Source: an uncultured Pelagibacteraceae bacterium (GTDB lineage: Bacteria > Pseudomonadota > Alphaproteobacteria > Pelagibacterales > Pelagibacteraceae). Taken from it: 64,000 nt of DNA. The stretch is taken from assembly GCA_902547825.1 (NCBI GenBank), contig CACCPE010000002.1, positions 1 through 64,000 on the forward strand, written 5' to 3'. Of this stretch, positions 55,075 to 62,841 are shown piece after piece. Under the pieces are notes generated by a model that did not search any database, had not been told where the DNA came from, and saw only the letters and a program-made list of their open reading frames with translations. The translations under genes and the position numbers were made by a program. The stretch's first letter is position 1. Each line of letters opens with the position of its first letter.

Positions 55075-55725
55075 ATGTTTAATACAATTTTTCCAAAGAT
55101 ACATAAAGAAGGCTACAAATTTTTAGCTATTTCTATTATTGTTACATTTGTTGTATTGTTTTTTTCAAAATTGATAGGTTTTATTTTAATAATTGTAACA
55201 GTTTGGGTATATTACTTTTTTCGTGATCCTGAGCGTTACTCAATTAACGACGAGTCTTATTTAGTAAGTCCAGCTGATGGATTAATTACCGATGTATCTG
55301 AGAGGTCCGGGCCAGAGGAACTAAGATTGGAAAACACCACTTATACAAGAGTAAGTATATTTATGAATGTTTTTAATTGCCATGTAAATAGAATACCCAC
55401 TAATGGAAAAATTGAAGAAATTTATTACAAACCTGGAAAGTTTTTAAATGCCTCTTTAGATAAAGCTAGTGAGGAAAATGAGAGAAATTTTTATAAACTA
55501 AAAGCAAACAAAAATAATGAGGAAATAATTATTGTGCAAATAGCAGGATTAATTGCAAGAAGAATTGTTTGTGAGACTGAACAAGGACAAGAATTAAAAC
55601 AAGGCGATAGGATTGGAATGATAAGATTTGGTAGTAGAGTTGATTTATATTTCAAAAATAAAAAAGTTTTAGTAAAGTTAGGACAAAACGTGGTAGCCGG
55701 TGAAAGCCTAATCGCATCAGAATAA
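55075..55725 (+). CDS. psd: Phosphatidylserine decarboxylase proenzyme Psd (short type)
   Basis: 216 aa. It has an N-terminal membrane anchor (about 17-47) and the motifs YYFFRDPERY, LVSPADGLITDV, RVSIFMNVFNCHVNR and MIRFGSRVDLYF. The FGS sequence holds the self-cleavage site where Ser187 becomes the pyruvoyl group. This is the short type common in alphaproteobacteria. It converts phosphatidylserine to phosphatidylethanolamine at the inner membrane. The last base overlaps pssA, the preceding pathway step. Confidence 0.95.
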   Translation: MFNTIFPKIHKEGYKFLAISIIVTFVVLFFSKLIGFILIIVTVWVYYFFRDPERYSINDESYLVSPADGLITDVSERSGPEELRLENTTYTRVSIFMNVFNCHVNRIPTNGKIEEIYYKPGKFLNASLDKASEENERNFYKLKANKNNEEIIIVQIAGLIARRIVCETEQGQELKQGDRIGMIRFGSRVDLYFKNKKVLVKLGQNVVAGESLIASE

Positions 55726-56516
55726 TGGAACAAAATAAAAAATTTAAATTAGTAACTTCAAAAAAAACAAGATATCTTCTTCCAAATATTCTTACTTTAG
55801 GTGGAGTTTGTCTTGGAATCAGCTCTATTAAATTTTCAATTGATGGCAATTTTAATCTCGCAGTAATACTAATTTTACTTGCAGCTATTTTAGATGCTCT
55901 TGATGGCAGAGTAGCCAGATTGATAAAAGGAACTTCAGAATTTGGTAAAGAATTAGACTCTTTAACCGATTTTGTAAGTTTCGGAATTGCCCCAGTCTTA
56001 ATTTTATATTTTTGGGAACTTAATAATTATGGAAAATTGGGTTGGGCTATTGCATTGATTTACTCTGTTTGTTGTGTTCTAAGGTTAGCTAGATTTAATT
56101 TAACTAAAAACGAAAATGATCATGAATGGAAAAACAATTTTTTTGAAGGTGTCCCTTCTCCTGCAGGAGGACTTTTAATATTGACTCCACTAATTTATGA
56201 GTTAACTGAATTAAATTTTAACTTAAATATAAAAAGCTTAACGCCTTTCTTAACTGTTTTAATCGCTTTATTATTAGTAAGCAAAATACCAACACCCTCA
56301 TTAAAAAAAATTTCTATATCATCTAAAACGACAGTTTTTTTATTACTTTCTGCTGGGATAATTTTTATCGCTCTTTTATTCTATACTTTTGAAACCCTTT
56401 TAGTATTTAGCTTTATTTATTTAATTTCAGTTCCATTAAGTATGCTTATATATAAAAAACAACAAAAAAAATATACATCAAAAATATCTGAAGAAGATCA
56501 TGAAGATATTTTATAA
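55725..56516 (+). CDS. pssA: CDP-diacylglycerol-serine O-phosphatidyltransferase PssA
   Basis: 263 aa with about eight hydrophobic helices. The CDP-alcohol phosphotransferase signature is present as DALDGRVARLIKGTSEFGKELDSLTDFVSFGIAP (D-G-x2-A-R-x8-G-x3-D-x3-D). YLLPNILTLGGVCLGI begins the first helix, typical of PssA. The product phosphatidylserine is the substrate of the Psd encoded just upstream. The stop overlaps rlmE by one base. Confidence 0.95.
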   Translation: MEQNKKFKLVTSKKTRYLLPNILTLGGVCLGISSIKFSIDGNFNLAVILILLAAILDALDGRVARLIKGTSEFGKELDSLTDFVSFGIAPVLILYFWELNNYGKLGWAIALIYSVCCVLRLARFNLTKNENDHEWKNNFFEGVPSPAGGLLILTPLIYELTELNFNLNIKSLTPFLTVLIALLLVSKIPTPSLKKISISSKTTVFLLLSAGIIFIALLFYTFETLLVFSFIYLISVPLSMLIYKKQQKKYTSKISEEDHEDIL

Positions 56517-57142
56517 TGAAAAAATCAAAAAGGGTAAAAAAAAGCAATACTTGGAAAATAAAACAGCATAGAGATCAATTTTTTAAAAAATCAAAAACTC
56601 TTGGTTATAGATCTAGGGCAGCCTTCAAGCTAATAGAGCTAAATAATAAATTCAAATTTATAAAAAAAAATACTAATTTATTGGATTTAGGTTCATCCCC
56701 TGGAGGATGGTCTCAAGTGGCAAGTAAACTAATAACCAAAGGAAAAGTTTTATCTATTGACATAAAACAAATGAAGCCAATTTATAACGTCAAGTTTTTA
56801 CACTGTAATTTTTTCGAATCAAGCACAAAAGATAAAATAAAAAATTATATTAAAGGAAAATTGGATGTGGTCGTTTCAGATATGGCTGCAGACACTACAG
56901 GAAATAAGTCATTGGACTCAATTAGGACAAATCAACTTTGTGCTGAAGCTATTAATTTTTCTTCAAAAATACTTAAAAAAGATGGAATATTTATATCAAA
57001 GTTGTTTATGGGTGAGGATTTTATTGAGGTCAAAAATTTAGCTAAATCTATATTTAAAAATGTTAATTTTTTTAAACCAGAGTCTAGCAGAAAAGAGTCA
57101 AAAGAAACTTATTTACATTGTGAATTTTTAAAGACTTTATAA
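56516..57142 (+). CDS. rlmE: 23S rRNA 2'-O-methyltransferase RlmE (FtsJ/RrmJ)
   Basis: 208 aa. It methylates U2552 in the A-loop of 23S rRNA. The sequence has YRSRAAFKLIELNNKFKFI with the catalytic Lys, LLDLGSSPGGWSQVA (SAM motif), DVVVSDMAADTTGNKSLD with the catalytic Asp, ISKLFMGEDF and a terminal KESKETYLHCEFLK, all family hallmarks. The basic N-terminal 25 residues fit rRNA binding. Confidence 0.96.
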   Translation: MKKSKRVKKSNTWKIKQHRDQFFKKSKTLGYRSRAAFKLIELNNKFKFIKKNTNLLDLGSSPGGWSQVASKLITKGKVLSIDIKQMKPIYNVKFLHCNFFESSTKDKIKNYIKGKLDVVVSDMAADTTGNKSLDSIRTNQLCAEAINFSSKILKKDGIFISKLFMGEDFIEVKNLAKSIFKNVNFFKPESSRKESKETYLHCEFLKTL

Positions 57143-57168
57143 ATTTTAAAAATTGTATATAAGTTTAT

Positions 57169-58248
57169 ATGGTAACAATTAAAGAATCTTTAACATTTGA
57201 TGACGTATTATTGCTTCCGCAGTACTCAGATGTTTTACCTTCTGAAACAGATGTTTCCTTAAAATTAACGACCAAAATTAACTTGGGAGTACCGTTTTTG
57301 TCTTCAGCAATGGATACGGTGACCGAGTCTACAATGGCTATTGCTATAGCTAAAGCCGGGGGTATTGGAATAATTCATCGAAACCTCAATATTAAAGAAC
57401 AAACAAAAGAAGTAATCAAAGTTAAGAAAAAAAAATTGTTTGTTGGAGCTGCAGTCGGCACAAACAAAGAGGACGTTGATAGAACTAAATCTTTAATAGC
57501 TAATGGATGTGATTTAATTGTGATCGACACAGCACATGGTCATAGCAAAAAAGTATTAAGGATATTATCAAAGTTAAAAAAAATTGACAATTCAATACCG
57601 TTTTGTGTGGGAAATATTGCTACAGGAGAGGCCGCTAAAAAATTATATAATTCGGGAGCAGATATTATAAAGATTGGAATTGGACCAGGTTCAATATGTA
57701 CAACAAGAATGGTTGCTGGTATTGGTGTACCACAAATATCCGCAATTTTAGAGGTTAAGAAAGCGCTGAAAAACAAAAAGATTAAAATTATTTCTGATGG
57801 GGGAATAAAATTTTCTGGCGACATTGTAAAAGCATTAGCAGCAGGTGCAGATGCAATTATGATGGGCTCAATTTTTGCTGGAACCGATGAGAGTCCAGGA
57901 AAAAAATTTAGATTTAAAGGTAAATTTTACAAACAATACAGAGGCATGGGTTCAGTTGGAGCAATGTCCTCTGGATCAGCAAACAGATATTTTCAAAAAA
58001 ATTTCAAGGACAAATCAAAATTTGTTCCTGAGGGTGTCGAGGGTAGGGTAGAATACAAAGGGAGTGTATCAAAAATTATTTATCAACTTAAAGGAGGTTT
58101 ACGTTCATCTATGGGATATTTAGGCGCTCAAAATTTAGGTCAAATAACTAAAAATGCGAAGTTTATTAAAATTACTAAGGCTGGATTCTATGAGAGTATG
58201 GTGCATAGTGTTGAAATGACACAAAAAACGATCAATTACAAATTATGA
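57169..58248 (+). CDS. guaB: IMP dehydrogenase GuaB lacking the CBS (Bateman) domain
   Basis: 359 aa, well below the usual 485-500. LTFDDVLLLPQYSDVLPSE, PFLSSAMDTVTESTMAIAIA, GGIGIIHRNL, DTAHGHS, GIGPGSICTTR (catalytic Cys177), ISDGGIKFSGDIVKALAAGADAIMMGSIFAG and YRGMGSVGAM are all intact. After RNLNIKEQTKEVIKVK the sequence goes directly to LFVGAAVG (residue about 90), where about 120-130 residues of paired CBS domains normally lie. The catalytic barrel is complete, so activity is expected, but adenine/guanine nucleotide control through the Bateman module would be absent. The last 4 bp overlap the next gene. Confidence 0.96.
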   Translation: MVTIKESLTFDDVLLLPQYSDVLPSETDVSLKLTTKINLGVPFLSSAMDTVTESTMAIAIAKAGGIGIIHRNLNIKEQTKEVIKVKKKKLFVGAAVGTNKEDVDRTKSLIANGCDLIVIDTAHGHSKKVLRILSKLKKIDNSIPFCVGNIATGEAAKKLYNSGADIIKIGIGPGSICTTRMVAGIGVPQISAILEVKKALKNKKIKIISDGGIKFSGDIVKALAAGADAIMMGSIFAGTDESPGKKFRFKGKFYKQYRGMGSVGAMSSGSANRYFQKNFKDKSKFVPEGVEGRVEYKGSVSKIIYQLKGGLRSSMGYLGAQNLGQITKNAKFIKITKAGFYESMVHSVEMTQKTINYKL

Positions 58249-58667
58249 GATTATATATATTTAAAACTTTTGTTTTTATTCTTTTACTCTCTGGAAAACT
58301 TTTCGCAAACACTCAATTATTTAATGAGGGAGTAAATCTTTTTAAAATTAAAAAATTTAATCAAGCTAAAATAAAATTTGAACAAGATATCGTAATGAAT
58401 CCAAAAAGTGAGATGTCATATTTATATCTTTCGAAAATATTTAACAAGCTTGATAATAAAAACCTAGAAGAACAAAACTTAAATACTGTTATTTTATTAA
58501 ATCCCTCAAATGAAGAGGCTATTTACAATTTAGCTAAATTAAAACTAAACGTCTCAGATTTTAAAAAAAGCAGAGAATTGAACGATAAATTAAAAAGGTT
58601 ATGTAATCAATTTTGCGATAAAAGCAATAGACTTAATATTGAAATTGAAAATTTATCTAAAAAATAA
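58245..58667 (+). CDS. Exported small TPR protein
   Basis: 140 aa with a signal peptide (MRLYIFKTFVFILLLSGKLFA). About three TPR-like helical pairs follow (NEGVNLFKIKKFNQAKIKFEQDIVMNP, YLYLSKIFNKLDNKNLEEQNLNTVILLNP, AIYNLAKLKLNVSDFKKSRELNDKL). It sits between guaB and guaA with ATGA coupling and immediate abutment. It has no evident link to purine synthesis and may simply be carried in the operon. The function is unknown; a periplasmic scaffold is likely. Confidence 0.75.
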   Translation: MRLYIFKTFVFILLLSGKLFANTQLFNEGVNLFKIKKFNQAKIKFEQDIVMNPKSEMSYLYLSKIFNKLDNKNLEEQNLNTVILLNPSNEEAIYNLAKLKLNVSDFKKSRELNDKLKRLCNQFCDKSNRLNIEIENLSKK

Positions 58668-60227
58668 ATGCAATTTCATTTTAACAGAGAAAAAATTTTA
58701 ATTATAGATTTCGGTTCTCAAGTGACAAAGTTGATAGCCAGAAGAATAAGAGAATTTGGAGTTTACTCTGAGATTATAACTCCAGAAAAATTACAAAATT
58801 TAAAAGATTTTAACAAAATAAAAGGCATTATTTTGTCCGGCGGTCCCTCAACTGTTACAAAATATAAATTCCAAACTGTGCCAAAGAAATTATTTTCAAA
58901 AAAAATACCAATTCTTGGAATTTGTTATGGTTTTCAATTAATTGCTAAACTGCATGGAGGAAAAATTAAAGCCACAAAAAAAAGAAGAGAATTCGGTAGA
59001 GCGGCTATAAGTGAAAAGAGAAAATCACCACTTACAAAAAATTTTTTTCAATCAAAGAAAAATGTTTGGATGAGTCATGAGGATGCAGTTATCAAATTAC
59101 CAAAAAATTTTAAAATTGTTGCGTCTACAAAAGACTCTAGATTAACTATAATAGAAAATAGAAAAAAAAATATTTACGGGGTACAATTTCATCCAGAAGT
59201 AACACATACGGATAATGGAAACCAAATTTTTAAAAATTTTATTTTTTCAATTTGTAAAATTAAAAAAAATTGGAACGTTTCATCTCAAAAAAATAAAATT
59301 ATTCAAGACATTAAAAATATAGTAAAAAAAGAGAGAGTAATTTGTGCTTTATCTGGTGGTGTTGATAGTAGTGTTGTAGCACTTTTGATAAATAAAGCTA
59401 TTAAAAAAAAACTAATTTGTATTATGGTAGATACAGGCTTAATGAGAAAAAATGAATTTAAGCATACATTTAAGATTTTTAAAAATAAATACAAACTAAA
59501 TGTAAGATTAATAAATGCCTCAAAATTTTTTTTAAAAAAACTTAAAAATATTGAGAATCCTGAAAAAAAAAGAAAAATAATCGGAGGTCTATTTGTAAAT
59601 ATTTTTGAGAAAGAGTCAAAAAAGATAAAAAATGTCAAATTTCTTGCGCAAGGAACTTTATATCCTGATATAATTGAAAGCAGATCATCTACAGGGAGCA
59701 AAACGTCAAAAATAAAATCACATCATAATGTAGGAGGTTTGCCTAAAAAAATGAATTTAAAATTGTTAGAACCATTGAAGGAATTTTTTAAAGATGAAGT
59801 TAGGGTTCTAGGAAAGTCTTTGGGTCTTACAAAAAAAATTCTTAACAGACATCCTTTTCCAGGACCTGGACTAGGTATTAGAATTATTGGGAATATTGAA
59901 AAAGAAAAAATTAAAATTCTTCAAGAAGTTGACCACATATATATAAATGAATTAATTAAGTTTAATTTGTATGGCAAAATTTGGCAAGCTTATGCAGCGT
60001 TACTACCAATTAAAACTGTAGGTGTGATGGGTGACTCTCGAACTTATGAGTACACATGTTTATTAAGAGCAGTAACCTCAGAAGATGGCATGACAGCAGA
60101 TTACTTTTCTTTCCCCAAAGATTTTCTAGACAAAATTTCAAATAAAATTGTAAATAATGTAAAAGGAGTTAATAGAGTAGTATATGATATCACATCAAAA
60201 CCACCAAGCACTATAGAATTAGAATAA
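58668..60227 (+). CDS. guaA: GMP synthase (glutamine-hydrolysing) GuaA
   Basis: 519 aa. The class I amidotransferase domain shows [19 protein letters not shown] (nucleophile Cys86) and [11 protein letters not shown]. The PP-loop synthetase domain has [16 protein letters not shown], then [30 protein letters not shown] and [14 protein letters not shown]. The C-terminal dimerisation region ends [10 protein letters not shown], nearly the consensus terminus. With guaB upstream it forms the IMP-to-GMP branch. Confidence 0.98.
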   Translation: MQFHFNREKILIIDFGSQVTKLIARRIREFGVYSEIITPEKLQNLKDFNKIKGIILSGGPSTVTKYKFQTVPKKLFSKKIPILGICYGFQLIAKLHGGKIKATKKRREFGRAAISEKRKSPLTKNFFQSKKNVWMSHEDAVIKLPKNFKIVASTKDSRLTIIENRKKNIYGVQFHPEVTHTDNGNQIFKNFIFSICKIKKNWNVSSQKNKIIQDIKNIVKKERVICALSGGVDSSVVALLINKAIKKKLICIMVDTGLMRKNEFKHTFKIFKNKYKLNVRLINASKFFLKKLKNIENPEKKRKIIGGLFVNIFEKESKKIKNVKFLAQGTLYPDIIESRSSTGSKTSKIKSHHNVGGLPKKMNLKLLEPLKEFFKDEVRVLGKSLGLTKKILNRHPFPGPGLGIRIIGNIEKEKIKILQEVDHIYINELIKFNLYGKIWQAYAALLPIKTVGVMGDSRTYEYTCLLRAVTSEDGMTADYFSFPKDFLDKISNKIVNNVKGVNRVVYDITSKPPSTIELE

Positions 60228-60233
60228 TTAAAA

Positions 60234-61025
60234 ATGAGTCAAAAAATTAAAAAAATCATTAATAAAAAAAATGTTTCTAAGATTGTTAGCCTTACAGCTT
60301 ATTCTAAAAATATTGCAAAAATTTTAGATAAATATTGCGATATAATTTTAGTTGGTGACTCAATGGCTAACGTTTTATATGGCCAAGAGAATACCCATAA
60401 GATTTCACTTACAACAATTATTAATCATACAATTAGTGTGAAAAAAGGAATTAAAAAATCATTACTAGTAGTAGACATGCCTAAGGGTACATACTCTAGT
60501 AAAAATAAGGCAAGAAAAAATGCAAGACTGGTTATGCGTTTAACTAAATGTGATGCAATCAAAATAGAAAGTAATAAAAAAAATTATAAGATTATTAAAG
60601 ATTTGACTAAAAATAAGATTCCAGTAATGGGACATATTGGTTACACTCCTCAATTTAATAAAAAATTTAGTGTGCAAGGCGATACAGAAAAAAAATCAAA
60701 AAAACTTTTGGAGGAAGCTTTATCAATAGAAAAAGCAGGAGCTTTTTCTATTGTGTTAGAATGTTTAACCGCAAATACTTCAAAATTAATTACAAGCAAT
60801 CTTAAAATTCCAACTATTGGAATAGGATCTTCCTCAAATTGCGACGGTCAAATTCTTGTGACGGACGACATGTTAGGTTTAAGCGGATTTTATCCAAAGT
60901 TTGTTAAAAAATATACTTTCTTGAATAGAATAATTGAAAAAGCTGTCAAAAAATATACTAAAGAAGTAAAAAAAATGAGTTTTCCCTCTAAAAAAAATTT
61001 CTTAAATGGAACAAGAGCAAAATAA
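60234..61025 (+). CDS. panB: 3-methyl-2-oxobutanoate hydroxymethyltransferase PanB
   Basis: 263 aa. It adds a hydroxymethyl group from methylene-THF to ketoisovalerate, the first step of pantothenate synthesis. Motifs are VSLTAYSKNIAKILD, ILVGDSMANVLYG, ISLTTIINHT, VVDMPKGTY, IKIES, VMGHIGYTPQ, VQGDTEKKSKKLLEEALSIEKAGAFSIVLECLT and IPTIGIGSSSNCDGQILVTDDMLGL. The usual MPF reads MPK, but the metal and substrate Asp and Glu residues are kept. panC is not in the window. The end overlaps the following YfgM-like gene by 20 bp. Confidence 0.93.
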   Translation: MSQKIKKIINKKNVSKIVSLTAYSKNIAKILDKYCDIILVGDSMANVLYGQENTHKISLTTIINHTISVKKGIKKSLLVVDMPKGTYSSKNKARKNARLVMRLTKCDAIKIESNKKNYKIIKDLTKNKIPVMGHIGYTPQFNKKFSVQGDTEKKSKKLLEEALSIEKAGAFSIVLECLTANTSKLITSNLKIPTIGIGSSSNCDGQILVTDDMLGLSGFYPKFVKKYTFLNRIIEKAVKKYTKEVKKMSFPSKKNFLNGTRAK

Positions 61026-61518
61026 TAATCAAAACGAATTTAAAGACAGAATTCTTTTTTGGATTAAAGAAAATAAATTGAAAATTATATTTTCATTCAT
61101 ATTTCTACTAACCATTTTAATAATTTTAATAGCAAAAAATATTCATGAGAAAAAACAAAATAATTTGATATCAGAAAAATATATTCAGGCAGGATTACTT
61201 TTATCAAAAGGCGAAAAAGAGAAATCCTTGAAAGTTTTTGAAGAAATCATAAAAAGTAAAAATAAATTTTATTCGGTTCTTGCTTTAAATTCCATTTTAG
61301 AAAAAAAATTAACAGAAGATAAAGAAAAGATATTAAATTTTTTTGAAAAAATTGAAGATCTAAATATTGAAAAAAATCAAAAAGACTTAGTTATGTTTAA
61401 AAAAGCATTATATTTAATTAAAAACTCTAATTCTAATGCGGGCAACGCACTTTTAGAATATTTAATTAAGTCAGACTCAGAGTTGAAATTTCAAGCTGAG
61501 GAGATATTAGATAAATAA
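61006..61518 (+). CDS. YfgM-like membrane-anchored TPR protein
   Basis: 170 aa. A cytoplasmic N-terminus of about 25 polar residues is followed by one hydrophobic helix (IIFSFIFLLTILIILIA), then helical repeats (YIQAGLLLSKGEKEKSLKVFEEIIKS, FYSVLALNSILEKKL). This layout and the position before a BamB-like gene match YfgM, the SecYEG/PpiD-associated chaperone-like protein of the yfgM-bamB operon. Sequence conservation is weak, so the call rests on topology and synteny. Confidence 0.7.
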   Translation: MEQEQNNNQNEFKDRILFWIKENKLKIIFSFIFLLTILIILIAKNIHEKKQNNLISEKYIQAGLLLSKGEKEKSLKVFEEIIKSKNKFYSVLALNSILEKKLTEDKEKILNFFEKIEDLNIEKNQKDLVMFKKALYLIKNSNSNAGNALLEYLIKSDSELKFQAEEILDK

Positions 61519-61521
61519 AAG

Positions 61522-62841
61522 ATGAAAATATTTCTGATTATATTTTTGTTTATAACTTCCTCTTGCTCTTTTGATGATAAATCAGGAATTTGGACCTCTG
61601 ATAAAGAAATTGTTAAAAAAGATAATCAATTTCAAGATTTTGAAACATTGTACTCATCAAAAGAAGGATTTAAGGAAATTATAAAGATAAATAAAAATTT
61701 TAAATTTAATATTTCCCCACCAGTTAACAACTTAGTTTGGAATGATATCTTTTATAATGAAACAAATAATTTTGATAATTTTGAATATAAAAATAAAAAT
61801 AAAATTTTACTAAAATCAAAAAAACTTTCAAATAAAATAACTAATGAATATATTTTACAACAAGAAGATAAGATTATCTTATCAGATGAAAAAGGCGATA
61901 TAATAATATTTTCTTTAAATGAAAAGAAAGTTATTTCAAAGTTTAACTTTTATAAAAAAAAAATTAAAAATGTTAAAAAAAACTTAAATATCATTATAGA
62001 GAAAAATATAATTTTTGTTTCTGATAATATCGGGTACCTTTATGCTTATGACTTTAAGAATAAAAAAATCTTATGGGCAAAAAATTTAAAAGTACCCTTT
62101 AGATCAAATCTTAAGATATATAATAATATTTTGATAGCAGCTCATCAAAATAATGATTTGCACTTTTTTAACAAAACAAATGGAGAAATTATTAAATTAA
62201 TTCCTACTGAGGAGAACATTGTAAAAAATGAGTTTATAAATAATTTAGCTATAAGTGAAAATAATTTATTTTATTTGAACACATATGGGTCTTTATATTC
62301 AATAAACATGAATAATTTGAATATTGAATGGTTTTTAAATTTAAATGAGTCTTTGGACCTTAATTCAAGTAATTTGTTCTATGGTTCTGAAATTGTAATA
62401 AAAAATAATAAACTTCTGGTATCCTCTAATCAATTTTTTTATATTCTAGATTTATTAAGTGGATCAATAATTAAAAAAAAAAATTTTACTTCGCTAATAA
62501 AACCACAGATTTTAAATGATTATGCTTTTTTAATAACAAAAAATAAATTGCTTATTTGTATTGATTTAAAAAGTGCTAATATGATTTATTCTTATGATAT
62601 TAATAAAAAAATTTTAGAATTTTTAGATGTAAAAAAAAAGAAAATAAATTTTAAATATTTGTTTATCATAAATAATGAAATATTCTTAATTTTAGACAAT
62701 TCTTTCATTGTAAAGTTAAATTTATCTGGATCAATAAGAGAAATAACTAAATTACCATCTAAAGCTGCTTCAAGCCTAATATTTACAAATAAATCCCTTA
62801 AATTCCTTACCAGATCTAATAGATTAATCGTATTAAATTAA
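61522..62841 (+). CDS. bamB: BamB-like outer membrane assembly lipoprotein
   Basis: 439 aa. The lipoprotein signal peptide ends at the lipobox TSSC (Cys15). Repeated beta-propeller blades of the PQQ type are visible, such as YLYAYDFKNKKILWAKNLKVPFRSNLKIYNN, HFFNKTNGEI and LYSINMNNLNIEWFLNL. BamB is the beta-propeller subunit of the BAM complex that inserts outer membrane proteins. The order YfgM-like then BamB agrees with other proteobacteria, but der does not follow here. The protein is highly diverged (Asn/Lys/Ile-rich). The stop overlaps convergent purF by 4 bp. Confidence 0.8.
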   Translation: MKIFLIIFLFITSSCSFDDKSGIWTSDKEIVKKDNQFQDFETLYSSKEGFKEIIKINKNFKFNISPPVNNLVWNDIFYNETNNFDNFEYKNKNKILLKSKKLSNKITNEYILQQEDKIILSDEKGDIIIFSLNEKKVISKFNFYKKKIKNVKKNLNIIIEKNIIFVSDNIGYLYAYDFKNKKILWAKNLKVPFRSNLKIYNNILIAAHQNNDLHFFNKTNGEIIKLIPTEENIVKNEFINNLAISENNLFYLNTYGSLYSINMNNLNIEWFLNLNESLDLNSSNLFYGSEIVIKNNKLLVSSNQFFYILDLLSGSIIKKKNFTSLIKPQILNDYAFLITKNKLLICIDLKSANMIYSYDINKKILEFLDVKKKKINFKYLFIINNEIFLILDNSFIVKLNLSGSIREITKLPSKAASSLIFTNKSLKFLTRSNRLIVLN

